Part shown: positions 1 to 6,829 of the stretch, one piece after another | How the letters are laid out: every line of letters begins with the position of its first letter | Numbering within the stretch: the first letter of the stretch is position 1 | Source: an uncultured Clostridia bacterium | Lineage (GTDB): Bacteria; Bacillota; Clostridia; Oscillospirales; Oscillospiraceae | Direction of reading: 5' to 3' | Assembly (NCBI GenBank): GCA_937892865.1 | Contig: CALBJG010000031.1 | Location: 1-19,171 of the forward strand | Length of the DNA: 19,171 nt | Translations under genes and position numbers: made by a program | The notes under the pieces: model-generated | Told to the model about the DNA's origin: nothing | Database searches by the model: none | What the model saw: only the letters and a program-made list of their open reading frames with translations

Positions 1-307
1 CACCCGCTTCCAGCATCCCGTTGCAGGCACCTACAAGAAGGAATGCATGGAGACCGGTCGTAAGTACTTCTCCGTCGCTTCCGGCGGTGGTACCGGCCGT
101 ACTCTGCACCCCGATAATATGGCTGCAGGTCCTGCTTCCTACGGTATGACCGATACTATGGGCCGTATGCACGGTGATGCACAGTTTGCCGGATCTTCCT
201 CCGTCCCTGCCCACGTGGAAATGATGGGCTTCCTGGGCGCAGGCAACAACCCCATGGTTGGTATGACCGTTTCCGTGGCTGTTGCCGTGGAAGAGGCTCT
301 GAAGTAA
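1..307 (+). CDS. GGGtGRT family protein, C-terminal part
   Basis: This is the 3' end of a gene that starts before the window. The reading frame is open from base 2 to the TAA at 305-307 and gives 101 residues. It contains the stretch SGGGTGRTLHPDNM, which matches the signature that named the GGGtGRT protein family, followed by a Gly/Met/Ala-rich tail (MGFLGAGNNPMVGM) also typical of it. To my knowledge the family has no established biochemical role; it is common in anaerobic Clostridia and some Bacteroidetes. The fragment has no signal peptide or membrane segment. A strong intrinsic terminator follows 17 bases after the stop, so this is the last gene of its transcript. The ATG at 47 is an internal methionine, not the start. 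Family assignment is confident; function is unknown. Confidence 0.85.
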   Translation, partial: TRFQHPVAGTYKKECMETGRKYFSVASGGGTGRTLHPDNMAAGPASYGMTDTMGRMHGDAQFAGSSSVPAHVEMMGFLGAGNNPMVGMTVSVAVAVEEALK

Positions 308-323
308 TTTATAATTAAAATTG

Positions 324-354
324 TGGCTCCTGCCGTTTGGCAGGAGCCATTTTT
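324..354. terminator. Intrinsic terminator shared by convergent genes
   Basis: A perfect 10-bp stem (GGCTCCTGCC at 325-334 and GGCAGGAGCC at 339-348) encloses a GTTT loop and is followed by TTTT at 351-354; T324-A349 extends the stem. On the minus strand the same hairpin is followed by a weaker T-rich tract (complement of 311-322). It lies between the ends of the GGGtGRT gene and the araC-type gene, whose stop codon lies in the T-tract, so it probably terminates both. Confidence 0.88.
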
Positions 355-1132
355 ATTTATAGGTTGACTTAATATATTGCGTAGGTGTTCGACCGGTATG
401 CTTACGAAAACACCGGGAAAAGTAGTTAAGAGAATGAAAACCGCACATATCTGCAACATCTGAAATGGAATAATGTTTTATAATCAGGAGGCGTTTTGCA
501 AGATTGATTCGTTGTACAATGACGTCGTTGATTGGGGAAATGCCAAATAACTGATTATAGATTTGTGAAAAGCGACAAACGGAATATCCGGTTAATTCTG
601 CCATATCTTCTAAGGTTCGACTTGTTTGTGGTGTTGCAATAATTTCTTTGCGCAATGTGTAAAATTCGCTGAATATACCATCATATGGCACATAAAGGGT
701 GTACATGCGGTATAAAGCAAGATATAACTCCGTTAACGCTCCGCTGATAATCAACTCATATCCTGGATTGCGATAATCCCATTCCGGTGTGATCCGTCTG
801 ATATATCCACGAAAAATCATATCTTTTTGGGATGCAAATGCCTGGTTTAAAGGGAGTGGGTATTGCTGTACAATCTCGGCCATACTTGATGCTTCGATAT
901 TTATTTGATCATAGTTTATACCTTCCGGGTTGAGTATAGATGGTTTAAAATGTATTGTTGAACCTGGTAAATAAATGATTACATCTCCTTTTTGACCGGT
1001 ATAGAATTTTCCATCGTACCAGTACTGAAACGGCGTGTTGAAACAATACAGTGAATACATATTTTTATTGTCTTGTGTTGAGATATATTCCTCTGCGTGT
1101 TCTATATCTGTATTATAATTTAGTAGAAGCAT
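353..1132 (-). CDS. AraC-family transcriptional regulator
   Basis: A 259-residue cytoplasmic DNA-binding regulator. The C-terminal 100 residues show the two helix-turn-helix motifs of AraC/XylS proteins: first TLEDMAELTGYSVCRFSQIY, then the more conserved second half with ISDVADMCGF, YFSRCFRKHTGRTPTQY. The N-terminal 150 residues look like a cupin-type sensory domain (strand-rich, with GQKGDVIIYLPGST), as in sugar-responsive members. The ligand cannot be read from the sequence. The ATG at 1132 is preceded by AGGAG at a good distance. The gene diverges from the secreted phosphoesterase gene and shares its 122-base control region, where an inverted repeat spans both predicted promoters; this suggests it regulates that gene and perhaps itself. 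Family assignment is very secure; the target is inferred from position only. Confidence 0.93.
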   Translation of the reverse strand: MLLLNYNTDIEHAEEYISTQDNKNMYSLYCFNTPFQYWYDGKFYTGQKGDVIIYLPGSTIHFKPSILNPEGINYDQINIEASSMAEIVQQYPLPLNQAFASQKDMIFRGYIRRITPEWDYRNPGYELIISGALTELYLALYRMYTLYVPYDGIFSEFYTLRKEIIATPQTSRTLEDMAELTGYSVCRFSQIYNQLFGISPINDVIVQRINLAKRLLIIKHYSISDVADMCGFHSLNYFSRCFRKHTGRTPTQYIKSTYK

Positions 1133-1181
1133 ATAGATCTCCTGGATTACAAGAATGTGCTAACAATCGTAAAATAGTGCG

Positions 1182-1210
1182 TTTACATCAGTAGTGTATC
1201 ATAATATAAT
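1182..1210 (+). promoter_or_regulatory. Predicted sigma-A promoter of the phosphoesterase gene
   Basis: The -35 box TTTACA (1182-1187) and the -10 box TATAAT (1205-1210) are separated by 17 bases. The expected start near 1217 gives a leader of about 38 bases before the AAGGAGG and the ATG at 1255. The -35 box sits inside the left arm (GTTTACAT, 1181-1188) of an inverted repeat whose right arm is ATGTAAAC at 1215-1222. Confidence 0.75.
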
Positions 1211-1221
1211 GCAAATGTAAA
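1193..1221 (-). promoter_or_regulatory. Possible opposing promoter of the araC-type gene
   Basis: On the minus strand TTTACA (complement of 1216-1221) lies 17 bases from TACACT (complement of 1193-1198, four of six matches to consensus). The -35 box is the right arm of the same inverted repeat used by the forward promoter, so the two promoters interleave and could not both hold RNA polymerase. The -10 box is only fair, so confidence is moderate. Confidence 0.45.
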
Positions 1222-1254
1222 CATTAAACATTGATTTTAAGGAGGGATAACAGT

Positions 1255-4248
1255 ATGAAGAAAATGACAAATCGGTTTGTTGCACTGATATTGATTGTAT
1301 GCACATTATCCGTATCGTTGCTCCCTGGTATGTTTACAGTTAAAGTTGCGGCAACGGATAACATAGTAGAGTATGATTTTAGCGCAGCTGCATCGCTGAT
1401 ATGGATGAATGGCTCTACACAAATGACATATTCCAGTCGTCAAATTCCGGATACAAATGTTGATGCCGCAAGGACCTGGAATCGGTATTATTCCGATGGC
1501 ACATTAAACTGGTCTTTTGAGCAGATTCTCGGTAGCGGTGGTACTGTTGCATCTGAAAATCGAATCACCGTTAAAAGAGCAACCGGTGATGCCCTGCAGT
1601 TTTCTACTGTAAGCAATAGTTATACTACGCCGGTGATTCTTTATAAAAACAGTGTTTCCGGAGCAATCGGTTGGGTTGCCTTGAAGATGAAAGCGCCTGC
1701 TGTAGGTAAGTATAATGTAACATTGACTTACGGCAGTCATAGAAGCAACGGCTCTGCTTCCGGTAATGTGTTTTTGATCCCTGCCTTTACATATGAAACA
1801 GCAGCGGCGTTTAATGCAACGATTGAAGAAGTTGTTGCAAATGGCACAGGTAAGTTCCAGAATGGTGTTTGCTATAATGCATCTAACGGTGTGGATAAAA
1901 CTGTTGCGTTGGGTACTGTTACATTGTCTGATTCAACAACAGAGGAATACTTTGCAGTATTCTCTGTTGATGATACAAAGCGTGCTTACCTGCAGAAATT
2001 AACTTTTGAGAAGACAGATGACGCTCCTGAAGAGGAAACAGAGCCGTCTACTGGTACGGAAACTCAGCCTGGTGAAGATGTGGAACCTCCTGCAGATGAG
2101 GAAGAAGTTATTTGGATCACGGATAAAGAACCGGTCACGGATTATGATTACTCTTTTGCCATTGTTGGCGATCCGCAGAAACTGACTGAATTTTATCCTG
2201 AAAAATTAGATGCAATGTACAGCTGGATCGCTAATAACAAGGAGAGTAAGAAAATTGCCTATTGTACGACCTTGGGCGACCTGACCAATAGCAATACAAA
2301 GGTAGAATATGACCGCATAAATGCACAGTTTGAGAAATTGGACAATGCTGGTATTCCTTATGGATTTATCCGGGGAAATCATGATTTAATTCCAGAGTTT
2401 GATACTTATATTACCTGGGAAGATCACGGAAATAAAACGCCTCAGTCAGGCAGCTTTGACGGCACAATGAAGAACACCTGGCAAAAACTGACTGTTGGTG
2501 ATGTTAAGTATTTGTTCATCAATATGGACTATTCATTGACACCGCAGCTTATGGCGCAGATTAGTGGATTCATCAAGGAAAATCGTGACTATAATGTAAT
2601 TGCCAGCGTACATGGCTATATGAGCAATAGTGGCGCCCGCATCACCAATACTACATCAACAAGTGATCAACGTGTTAGTGACGGAGGCGGTGGCTTATGT
2701 GGGGCGGATCTATGGGAGCAGTTGTACAGCAAACACGACAATCTTGTGATGGTGCTATGCGGACATACTTCCGGAGGGCCTGTCCTTGTCAGAAAAGACA
2801 AAAATGTTAATGGTTATGTGATACCCCAATTGCGTATTGATCCTCAGGGTACGGATATGGATTATGATGGCGTTGGTTTGGTAGCAATGTTCTATTTTTC
2901 TGAGAATGGTACCCAGTTGGAAGTAGAGTATTATTCTGTAGATCGGGATGCCTACTACCGGGAGGAAAATCAATTCAAACTTGAATTAAATAAGGTGAAT
3001 GAGGATGGTTCTGTAACACCTTCGGAGCCTCATACACCGAATAATCGGCGATTGTATGATTTGCGCAGTTTCACAGATTTGAAGAATGCAGCACTAATTG
3101 AAAGGCAAAATACTGAGTGGGATTTAGGAGGCAGAGATTGGAAAGTTGCGGCATATCATAGTGGTATTAGCAATCTGCGCGGAACATTTAATACATTTAC
3201 GTCAGGTTATACGATGTATGCCAAAGCGGACCCTAAATGGGTTGCGTTTCAACTTCGTTCTCCCGGTTCAGGCACATACGATATAACCGTTAATAGCCGC
3301 ACAGTCAGTGATACTGATTTGCGAACAGGCACGCCTATGAATGCCTATCTGGTACCGGTAAGCGCATTACCGGAAAATCCCACAAATGCGGATTACTCTG
3401 CGTTGCGTACCGCTGAGAATAAAATTGGTTATTATGCCTACGGCACGGGAGACACCACCGGAAATTATGGTGTACATACCCTGGAAAGCGACGGAGATTA
3501 TCTGTTGATTTTGGAGGCTGCTGCATTTGATTCTACGCTTAACGCAAATAACTTTTATTTGAAAGAGATTGTTTTTAACAAAGTTGTTGCAACCATAGGG
3601 GAAACTACTTACACATCTATTACTGAGGCTTTTGAGGCAGCTAAGGTAAATGATATTGTGAAATTACAGCAGCCTTTTTCGGGACCATTAGACGTACCTG
3701 CAGGCGTTGCGCTGGATTTGAACGGCTACCGTTGTACAACGGATGAATACATAGCAACGACAGCAAGTGAGTATATTATGGATTCCGCCGGTGGCGGCGT
3801 GTTGGATACTGAATCCAAGTCTTTATTTGGTAACAACGGTGGTTATTTACCTTTGTACAACGAAGAAAAAGGCGGCTATACATTCCACAAGTTTGTATTT
3901 AATGTTACACCTTTAGACTACGAAATAATGGGAAATACAACTCGCTTCTGGTTCTATATTGGATTTGATGATAAGGCTGTTTATGATTTGATTACAACAG
4001 GCAATACCGGTGTTAAGTTCGGTGTTGATTTGGCCTGGGGCGATATGATACTGGATACGTCCTTTAGCGATGATTTGGCAATGCGATGGGCAGCAATCGC
4101 CAAAAACAATGAAAATGTGTGGCTTTATGTGGATGTTTCAGGTTTAAGTAGTTTAGGAGAAGAGATCCTTTCTGTCACACCCACTATCGAACTGGATGGC
4201 CACACATACGAACTGAGGAATGGCACTATTTCTTATGCCATTGCTTAA
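1255..4248 (+). CDS. Secreted multidomain metallophosphoesterase
   Basis: A 997-residue exported protein. The ATG at 1255 is chosen because AAGGAGG ends 9 bases before it; an upstream in-frame TTG (1231) would place the ribosome binding site inside the gene. Residues 1-33 form a signal peptide (basic start, hydrophobic core, V-A-A end). A beta-rich module (about 36-255) is followed by an acidic Glu/Pro/Thr linker (257-300) and a calcineurin-like phosphoesterase domain (300-580): GDPQ (D306, Q308), GDLTN (D342), GNHD (N375-D377), VHGY (H453) and GHTSG (H504). A second copy of the beta module spans about 599-777. Then come a segment with YTSITEAFEAA and LDLNGY, as in clostridial surface proteins, and a C-terminal beta domain (855-997). 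The first metal motif is D-x-Q rather than D-x-H. No LPXTG, SLH or dockerin anchor is seen. It should hydrolyse phosphoesters outside the cell; substrate unknown. Confidence 0.88.
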   Translation: MKKMTNRFVALILIVCTLSVSLLPGMFTVKVAATDNIVEYDFSAAASLIWMNGSTQMTYSSRQIPDTNVDAARTWNRYYSDGTLNWSFEQILGSGGTVASENRITVKRATGDALQFSTVSNSYTTPVILYKNSVSGAIGWVALKMKAPAVGKYNVTLTYGSHRSNGSASGNVFLIPAFTYETAAAFNATIEEVVANGTGKFQNGVCYNASNGVDKTVALGTVTLSDSTTEEYFAVFSVDDTKRAYLQKLTFEKTDDAPEEETEPSTGTETQPGEDVEPPADEEEVIWITDKEPVTDYDYSFAIVGDPQKLTEFYPEKLDAMYSWIANNKESKKIAYCTTLGDLTNSNTKVEYDRINAQFEKLDNAGIPYGFIRGNHDLIPEFDTYITWEDHGNKTPQSGSFDGTMKNTWQKLTVGDVKYLFINMDYSLTPQLMAQISGFIKENRDYNVIASVHGYMSNSGARITNTTSTSDQRVSDGGGGLCGADLWEQLYSKHDNLVMVLCGHTSGGPVLVRKDKNVNGYVIPQLRIDPQGTDMDYDGVGLVAMFYFSENGTQLEVEYYSVDRDAYYREENQFKLELNKVNEDGSVTPSEPHTPNNRRLYDLRSFTDLKNAALIERQNTEWDLGGRDWKVAAYHSGISNLRGTFNTFTSGYTMYAKADPKWVAFQLRSPGSGTYDITVNSRTVSDTDLRTGTPMNAYLVPVSALPENPTNADYSALRTAENKIGYYAYGTGDTTGNYGVHTLESDGDYLLILEAAAFDSTLNANNFYLKEIVFNKVVATIGETTYTSITEAFEAAKVNDIVKLQQPFSGPLDVPAGVALDLNGYRCTTDEYIATTASEYIMDSAGGGVLDTESKSLFGNNGGYLPLYNEEKGGYTFHKFVFNVTPLDYEIMGNTTRFWFYIGFDDKAVYDLITTGNTGVKFGVDLAWGDMILDTSFSDDLAMRWAAIAKNNENVWLYVDVSGLSSLGEEILSVTPTIELDGHTYELRNGTISYAIA

Positions 4249-4260
4249 GGAGGTTGCAGG

Positions 4261-4380
4261 ATGAGAAACTACATTAAACCGGAGTTTGAAATTCTCAATT
4301 TTCAGACAGAGAATATTATGTTGGCAACGATTGATCTAACTCCCAGCGCGGTAGAAGGCGGTTTCGCAGAACGCGCATAA
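4261..4380 (+). CDS. Small 39-residue peptide, function unknown
   Basis: This short open frame starts with MRNYIKPEFEILNFQTENIM and ends with FAERA. It begins 12 bases after the stop of the phosphoesterase gene, and an AAGGAGG overlapping that stop lies 7 bases before its ATG, as good a ribosome binding site as any here. A 12-bp terminator hairpin begins 20 bases after its stop, so it closes a two-gene transcript. The peptide has no signal sequence or membrane segment. From memory, short proteins starting with a Y-x-K-P-E pattern and a hydrophobic-acidic continuation recur next to surface-protein genes in gut Clostridia, but I know no function. It could be a peptide precursor, a small partner of the upstream protein, or a regulator. 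The signals make translation likely; the role is open. Confidence 0.7.
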   Translation: MRNYIKPEFEILNFQTENIMLATIDLTPSAVEGGFAERA

Positions 4381-4400
4381 TTATCAATTCTATATGTGGA

Positions 4401-4440
4401 AATCCGGGAATCACAACTGCGATTCCCGGATTCTTTTATT
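4401..4440. terminator. Intrinsic terminator shared by convergent genes
   Basis: A perfect 12-bp stem (4401-4412 with 4421-4432, core ATCCGGGAATC) encloses an 8-base loop and is followed by CTTTTATT. It lies 20 bases after the 39-residue gene and right at the stop codon (4436-4438) of the opposing HD-domain gene. The minus-strand tail is less T-rich, so it is strongest for the plus strand. Confidence 0.87.
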
Positions 4441-5113
4441 TCAATATATTTTGCATCAGTTCTTTGCCGTCTGTATCAAAATCACTTACTTCTTTGTAAA
4501 TGCTCTCGTAAAAGTCCTCTGCTGCTTTGCGGCGCTGTATGGCAAGGGCTTTTCCGGTTCTTGTATAAAATCGATCATAAAGTTTTGCTAATTTGAAATG
4601 ATACTCTTTGAAAAACGAATCGGCGATATCGGTTTCTCCATTGGAAATCGTTCCATCCGGTAAGCGGGTATATAAGGGGTCATTGACTGTACCGCGATAA
4701 ACCAAAGTCCGGGCAATGCCGATTGCGCCAACCACATCCAGTTTGTCCGCATCAAAAAGGATTTTTGCTTCCAAACTCTGCGGTTGATCATTTTTGCGGA
4801 ACCGATGGGTGCGGATACAATCCTTTACACCTTGGGCAAAGGGAGCAGAGAAGTCGTTCTCTATCAAAAATGCATATGCTTTTTCACTGCCGAAAGCGGC
4901 GTGACATATATTTGGGTTTGCGATTTGCGCAGGTCTGCCGATGTCATGTAAAAGACAAGCGGTGATTAGAATATCATAATCTACATTCTCTTCGTCCTTA
5001 GCAATCACAAGGGCGTTATTCAGCACCCGATAAATATGTTCTGCATCGTGTGCAGTGTCACCAAGGCAACTTTCCATATGTTTTTTTATTATATCAAAGG
5101 TTTCATGTGTCAT
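4436..5113 (-). CDS. HD-domain phosphohydrolase
   Basis: A 225-residue soluble protein of the HD superfamily, metal-dependent phosphohydrolases that act on nucleotides or related phosphoesters. The signature is complete: HDAEH near the start (H22, H26), LLHDIG (H56, D57), and DADKLD (D121, D123, D126), which supplies the last metal ligand. The layout resembles the stand-alone YedJ-like HD proteins of about 220 residues. No GGDEF, RelA or other partner domain is present, so the substrate cannot be named. The ATG at 5113 follows an AAGGAAG site, and a promoter with a perfect TTGACA lies just upstream. The gene stands alone between a divergent antiporter gene and a convergent terminator. Confidence 0.9.
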   Translation of the reverse strand: MTHETFDIIKKHMESCLGDTAHDAEHIYRVLNNALVIAKDEENVDYDILITACLLHDIGRPAQIANPNICHAAFGSEKAYAFLIENDFSAPFAQGVKDCIRTHRFRKNDQPQSLEAKILFDADKLDVVGAIGIARTLVYRGTVNDPLYTRLPDGTISNGETDIADSFFKEYHFKLAKLYDRFYTRTGKALAIQRRKAAEDFYESIYKEVSDFDTDGKELMQNILK

Positions 5114-5133
5114 AAATTCACTTCCTTGTAAAT

Positions 5134-5162
5134 AGTATATTTTCTTTCGGAATTTGTGTCAA
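5134..5162 (-). promoter_or_regulatory. Predicted sigma-A promoter of the HD-domain gene
   Basis: On the minus strand a perfect TTGACA (complement of 5157-5162) is followed after exactly 17 bases by TATACT (complement of 5134-5139), five of six matches to TATAAT. It lies about 20 bases before the start codon region and points into the HD gene, so the leader is very short. Confidence 0.8.
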
Positions 5163-5226
5163 GAGAGAGTGAAAAAAGTATCAAAAACAACATTCTTCTA
5201 TTTAAAATATTTGTGATAAATTGCAC

Positions 5227-5255
5227 TTGAAGTCTCTGCTATATAGTGGTATGAT
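5227..5255 (+). promoter_or_regulatory. Predicted sigma-A promoter of the antiporter gene
   Basis: TTGAAG (5227-5232), a 17-base spacer and TATGAT (5250-5255) form a good promoter 46 bases before the antiporter ATG. It is divergent from the HD-gene promoter; about 64 bases separate the two -35 boxes, and I see no clear operator there. Confidence 0.65.
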
Positions 5256-5300
5256 ACCATTCGGAAATAGAAAGACCTTAATTGAAGAAGGGTAGTAATT

Positions 5301-6590
5301 ATGGAAGTTTATTTGATCGGCTTGGCGGTGGCGATCCTGTCAGGCTTGCTGATGTCCCGTCTGACAAAATTGATGCATTTACCGGCAGTGACCGCTTATC
5401 TTGTTGCAGGTTTGCTCATTGGACCTTTCTGCATCGGCGCATTGAAAGTTCCCGGTTTGGGCTTTAACTCTTTGCATCAGGTCGAGGGAATGCGTATTAT
5501 CACGCAAACGGCACTGGGCTTCATTGCCTTCGCAATTGGTAACGAGTTCCGCTTAACACAACTAAAACACATGGGTAAAAAGGCAATTTCTATTGGTATT
5601 GCCCAGGCGGTGATAACCACGATCTTGGTAGACATCGTGCTGATTTGTCTGCATTTTGCTTTCCCGCAGTTTATTTCTCTGCCTGCGGCTATTGTGCTGG
5701 GCGCAATTGCATCTGCAACAGCGCCTGCGGCAACTTTGATGGTCGTAAAGCAGTATAAGGCTGACGGTCCTTTGACCCGTTTGCTGATGCTTGTGGTTGC
5801 AATTGACGATGCGGTTGGTCTTGTGCTGTTCTCTGCATCTTTCGGAATTGCGACAGCATTGGAAAACGGCGCGGTGAATGTGGTCGGCGTTGTTGTAGAG
5901 CCTATCGTTGAGATCATTCTCTCTCTGGGCGTTGGCGCAGTGATGGGCTTGCTTTTGGATAGAGTGGAGCGTTTTTTCCACTCCCGCAGTAAGCGTATGG
6001 CGATCTCAGTTGCCTTTGTCTTGCTGACTGTCGGCATCTCTATGCTGAAGTTTGAAGTAGCCGGTATCCACTGCGGATTCTCTCTGCTGCTCGTATGTAT
6101 GATGGCGGGTACCGTTTTCTGCAATGTCTGTGATTTCTCTGATGAACTGATGTCCCGTGTGGACGGTTGGACAGTTCCTTTGAATATTTTGTTCTTCGTA
6201 ATTTCCGGCGCAGAACTGGATCTGGCGATTTTGGCAAACCCCATAACGCTTTTGGTTGGCGTGATCTACATCATTTCCCGTTCTGCCGGTAAGTATTTTG
6301 GCGCTTATGCAAGCTGTAAAGTCAACCGCTGTTCCAAGTCTATCACAGATAATTTGGGCATTACGTTACTGCCACAGGCAGGTGTTGCGTTGGGTATGGC
6401 ACTGACCGCTACCGTCCTTAGTGATGGCGCAATTGTCCGGAATGTAGTTTTGTTTAGTGTCCTGGTATATGAATTGGTTGGCCCTGCCCTGACCAAGCGT
6501 TCTTTGCTGAAAGCAGGGGAGATCAAACCCGAGGGCAAGACCAGCGCAAGAAAACAAAACAATCCCAAGAAACATTTCAGCATTCATTAA
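5301..6590 (+). CDS. Cation:proton antiporter, CPA family membrane protein
   Basis: A 429-residue integral membrane protein with roughly 12-13 hydrophobic segments, starting directly with a membrane helix. It matches the Na+/H+ exchanger fold: AFAIGNEFRL after the fourth helix region, and the VVAIDDAVGL segment with paired aspartates D169-D170, the ion-binding site in this superfamily. A DD pair is, in studied members, linked to electrogenic exchange. It would swap Na+ or K+ for protons across the cytoplasmic membrane. There is no C-terminal TrkA-N/RCK domain, unlike Kef channels; the protein ends in a short basic tail. The ATG at 5301 follows a modest GAAGAAGGG site, and a promoter and a strong terminator bound the gene, so it is monocistronic. 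Ion specificity is not predictable from the sequence. Confidence 0.9.
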   Translation: MEVYLIGLAVAILSGLLMSRLTKLMHLPAVTAYLVAGLLIGPFCIGALKVPGLGFNSLHQVEGMRIITQTALGFIAFAIGNEFRLTQLKHMGKKAISIGIAQAVITTILVDIVLICLHFAFPQFISLPAAIVLGAIASATAPAATLMVVKQYKADGPLTRLLMLVVAIDDAVGLVLFSASFGIATALENGAVNVVGVVVEPIVEIILSLGVGAVMGLLLDRVERFFHSRSKRMAISVAFVLLTVGISMLKFEVAGIHCGFSLLLVCMMAGTVFCNVCDFSDELMSRVDGWTVPLNILFFVISGAELDLAILANPITLLVGVIYIISRSAGKYFGAYASCKVNRCSKSITDNLGITLLPQAGVALGMALTATVLSDGAIVRNVVLFSVLVYELVGPALTKRSLLKAGEIKPEGKTSARKQNNPKKHFSIH

Positions 6591-6597
6591 GAGCATT

Positions 6598-6629
6598 TTG
6601 CACCCGGTATATACCGGGTGCAATTTTTT
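6598..6629 (+). terminator. Intrinsic terminator of the antiporter gene
   Basis: A perfect inverted repeat, 6598-6610 with 6611-6623 (TTGCACCCGGTAT and its complement), is followed by six Ts. The central bases must open to form the loop. It lies 7 bases after the antiporter stop codon. Confidence 0.93.
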
Positions 6630-6660
6630 AAAAATTCCTTGGAAATCCGAAAGAATAGTG

Positions 6661-6689
6661 TTGCAGTGATGCTACTAAAATGTTAAAAT
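6661..6689 (+). promoter_or_regulatory. Possible promoter of the sugar operon
   Basis: TTGCAG (6661-6666), 17 bases, then TAAAAT (6684-6689) is the best sigma-A-like match in the 206-base gap between the antiporter terminator and the next gene. The -35 box has only three of six consensus bases. If used, the leader would be about 135 bases long. I see no riboswitch or classic catabolite-response element in it. Confidence 0.4.
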
Positions 6690-6712
6690 GATAAATAATA
6701 AAATGCAAATAA

Positions 6713-6796
6713 AACATATTTACTGATCAGAAAGATATTTCTTTAACACCGCTGAATGCGAAAGCGTCGCTGGTGATTCGGATTGCTTTGGCTTAA
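6713..6796 (+). pseudogene. Possible 3' remnant of a lost gene
   Basis: This part of the leader reads as 27 residues in one frame with no start codon, ending at TAA 6794-6796: it includes DQKDISLTPLNAKASLVIRI. The alternating hydrophobic pattern resembles the last beta strands of many glycoside hydrolases. Its GC-rich half differs from the very AT-rich bases just before it. It may be debris of a deleted sugar-degrading gene of the same locus, or chance. The same bases can also fold into a small hairpin with a GAAA loop (6756-6767). Confidence 0.3.
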
Positions 6797-6829
6797 CACT
6801 TTGAAAAGTTGCCGGGGAGTGATTGGCTT

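Noticed and set aside
5163..5226. Operator or attachment site between the HD gene and antiporter promoters
   Set aside because: The stretch is AT-rich with no convincing inverted or direct repeat.
5477..6244. Long open frame of 255 residues on the minus strand opposite the antiporter gene
   Set aside because: Its sequence is rich in Ser, Thr, Ile and Lys without any domain, it has no ribosome binding site, and it mirrors a clear membrane protein on the other strand.
6746..6775. GAAA-loop hairpin in the leader of the sugar operon as a riboswitch
   Set aside because: Only a four-pair inner stem and a bulged outer stem are visible, and no known riboswitch core is recognisable; a coding remnant explains the bases as well.
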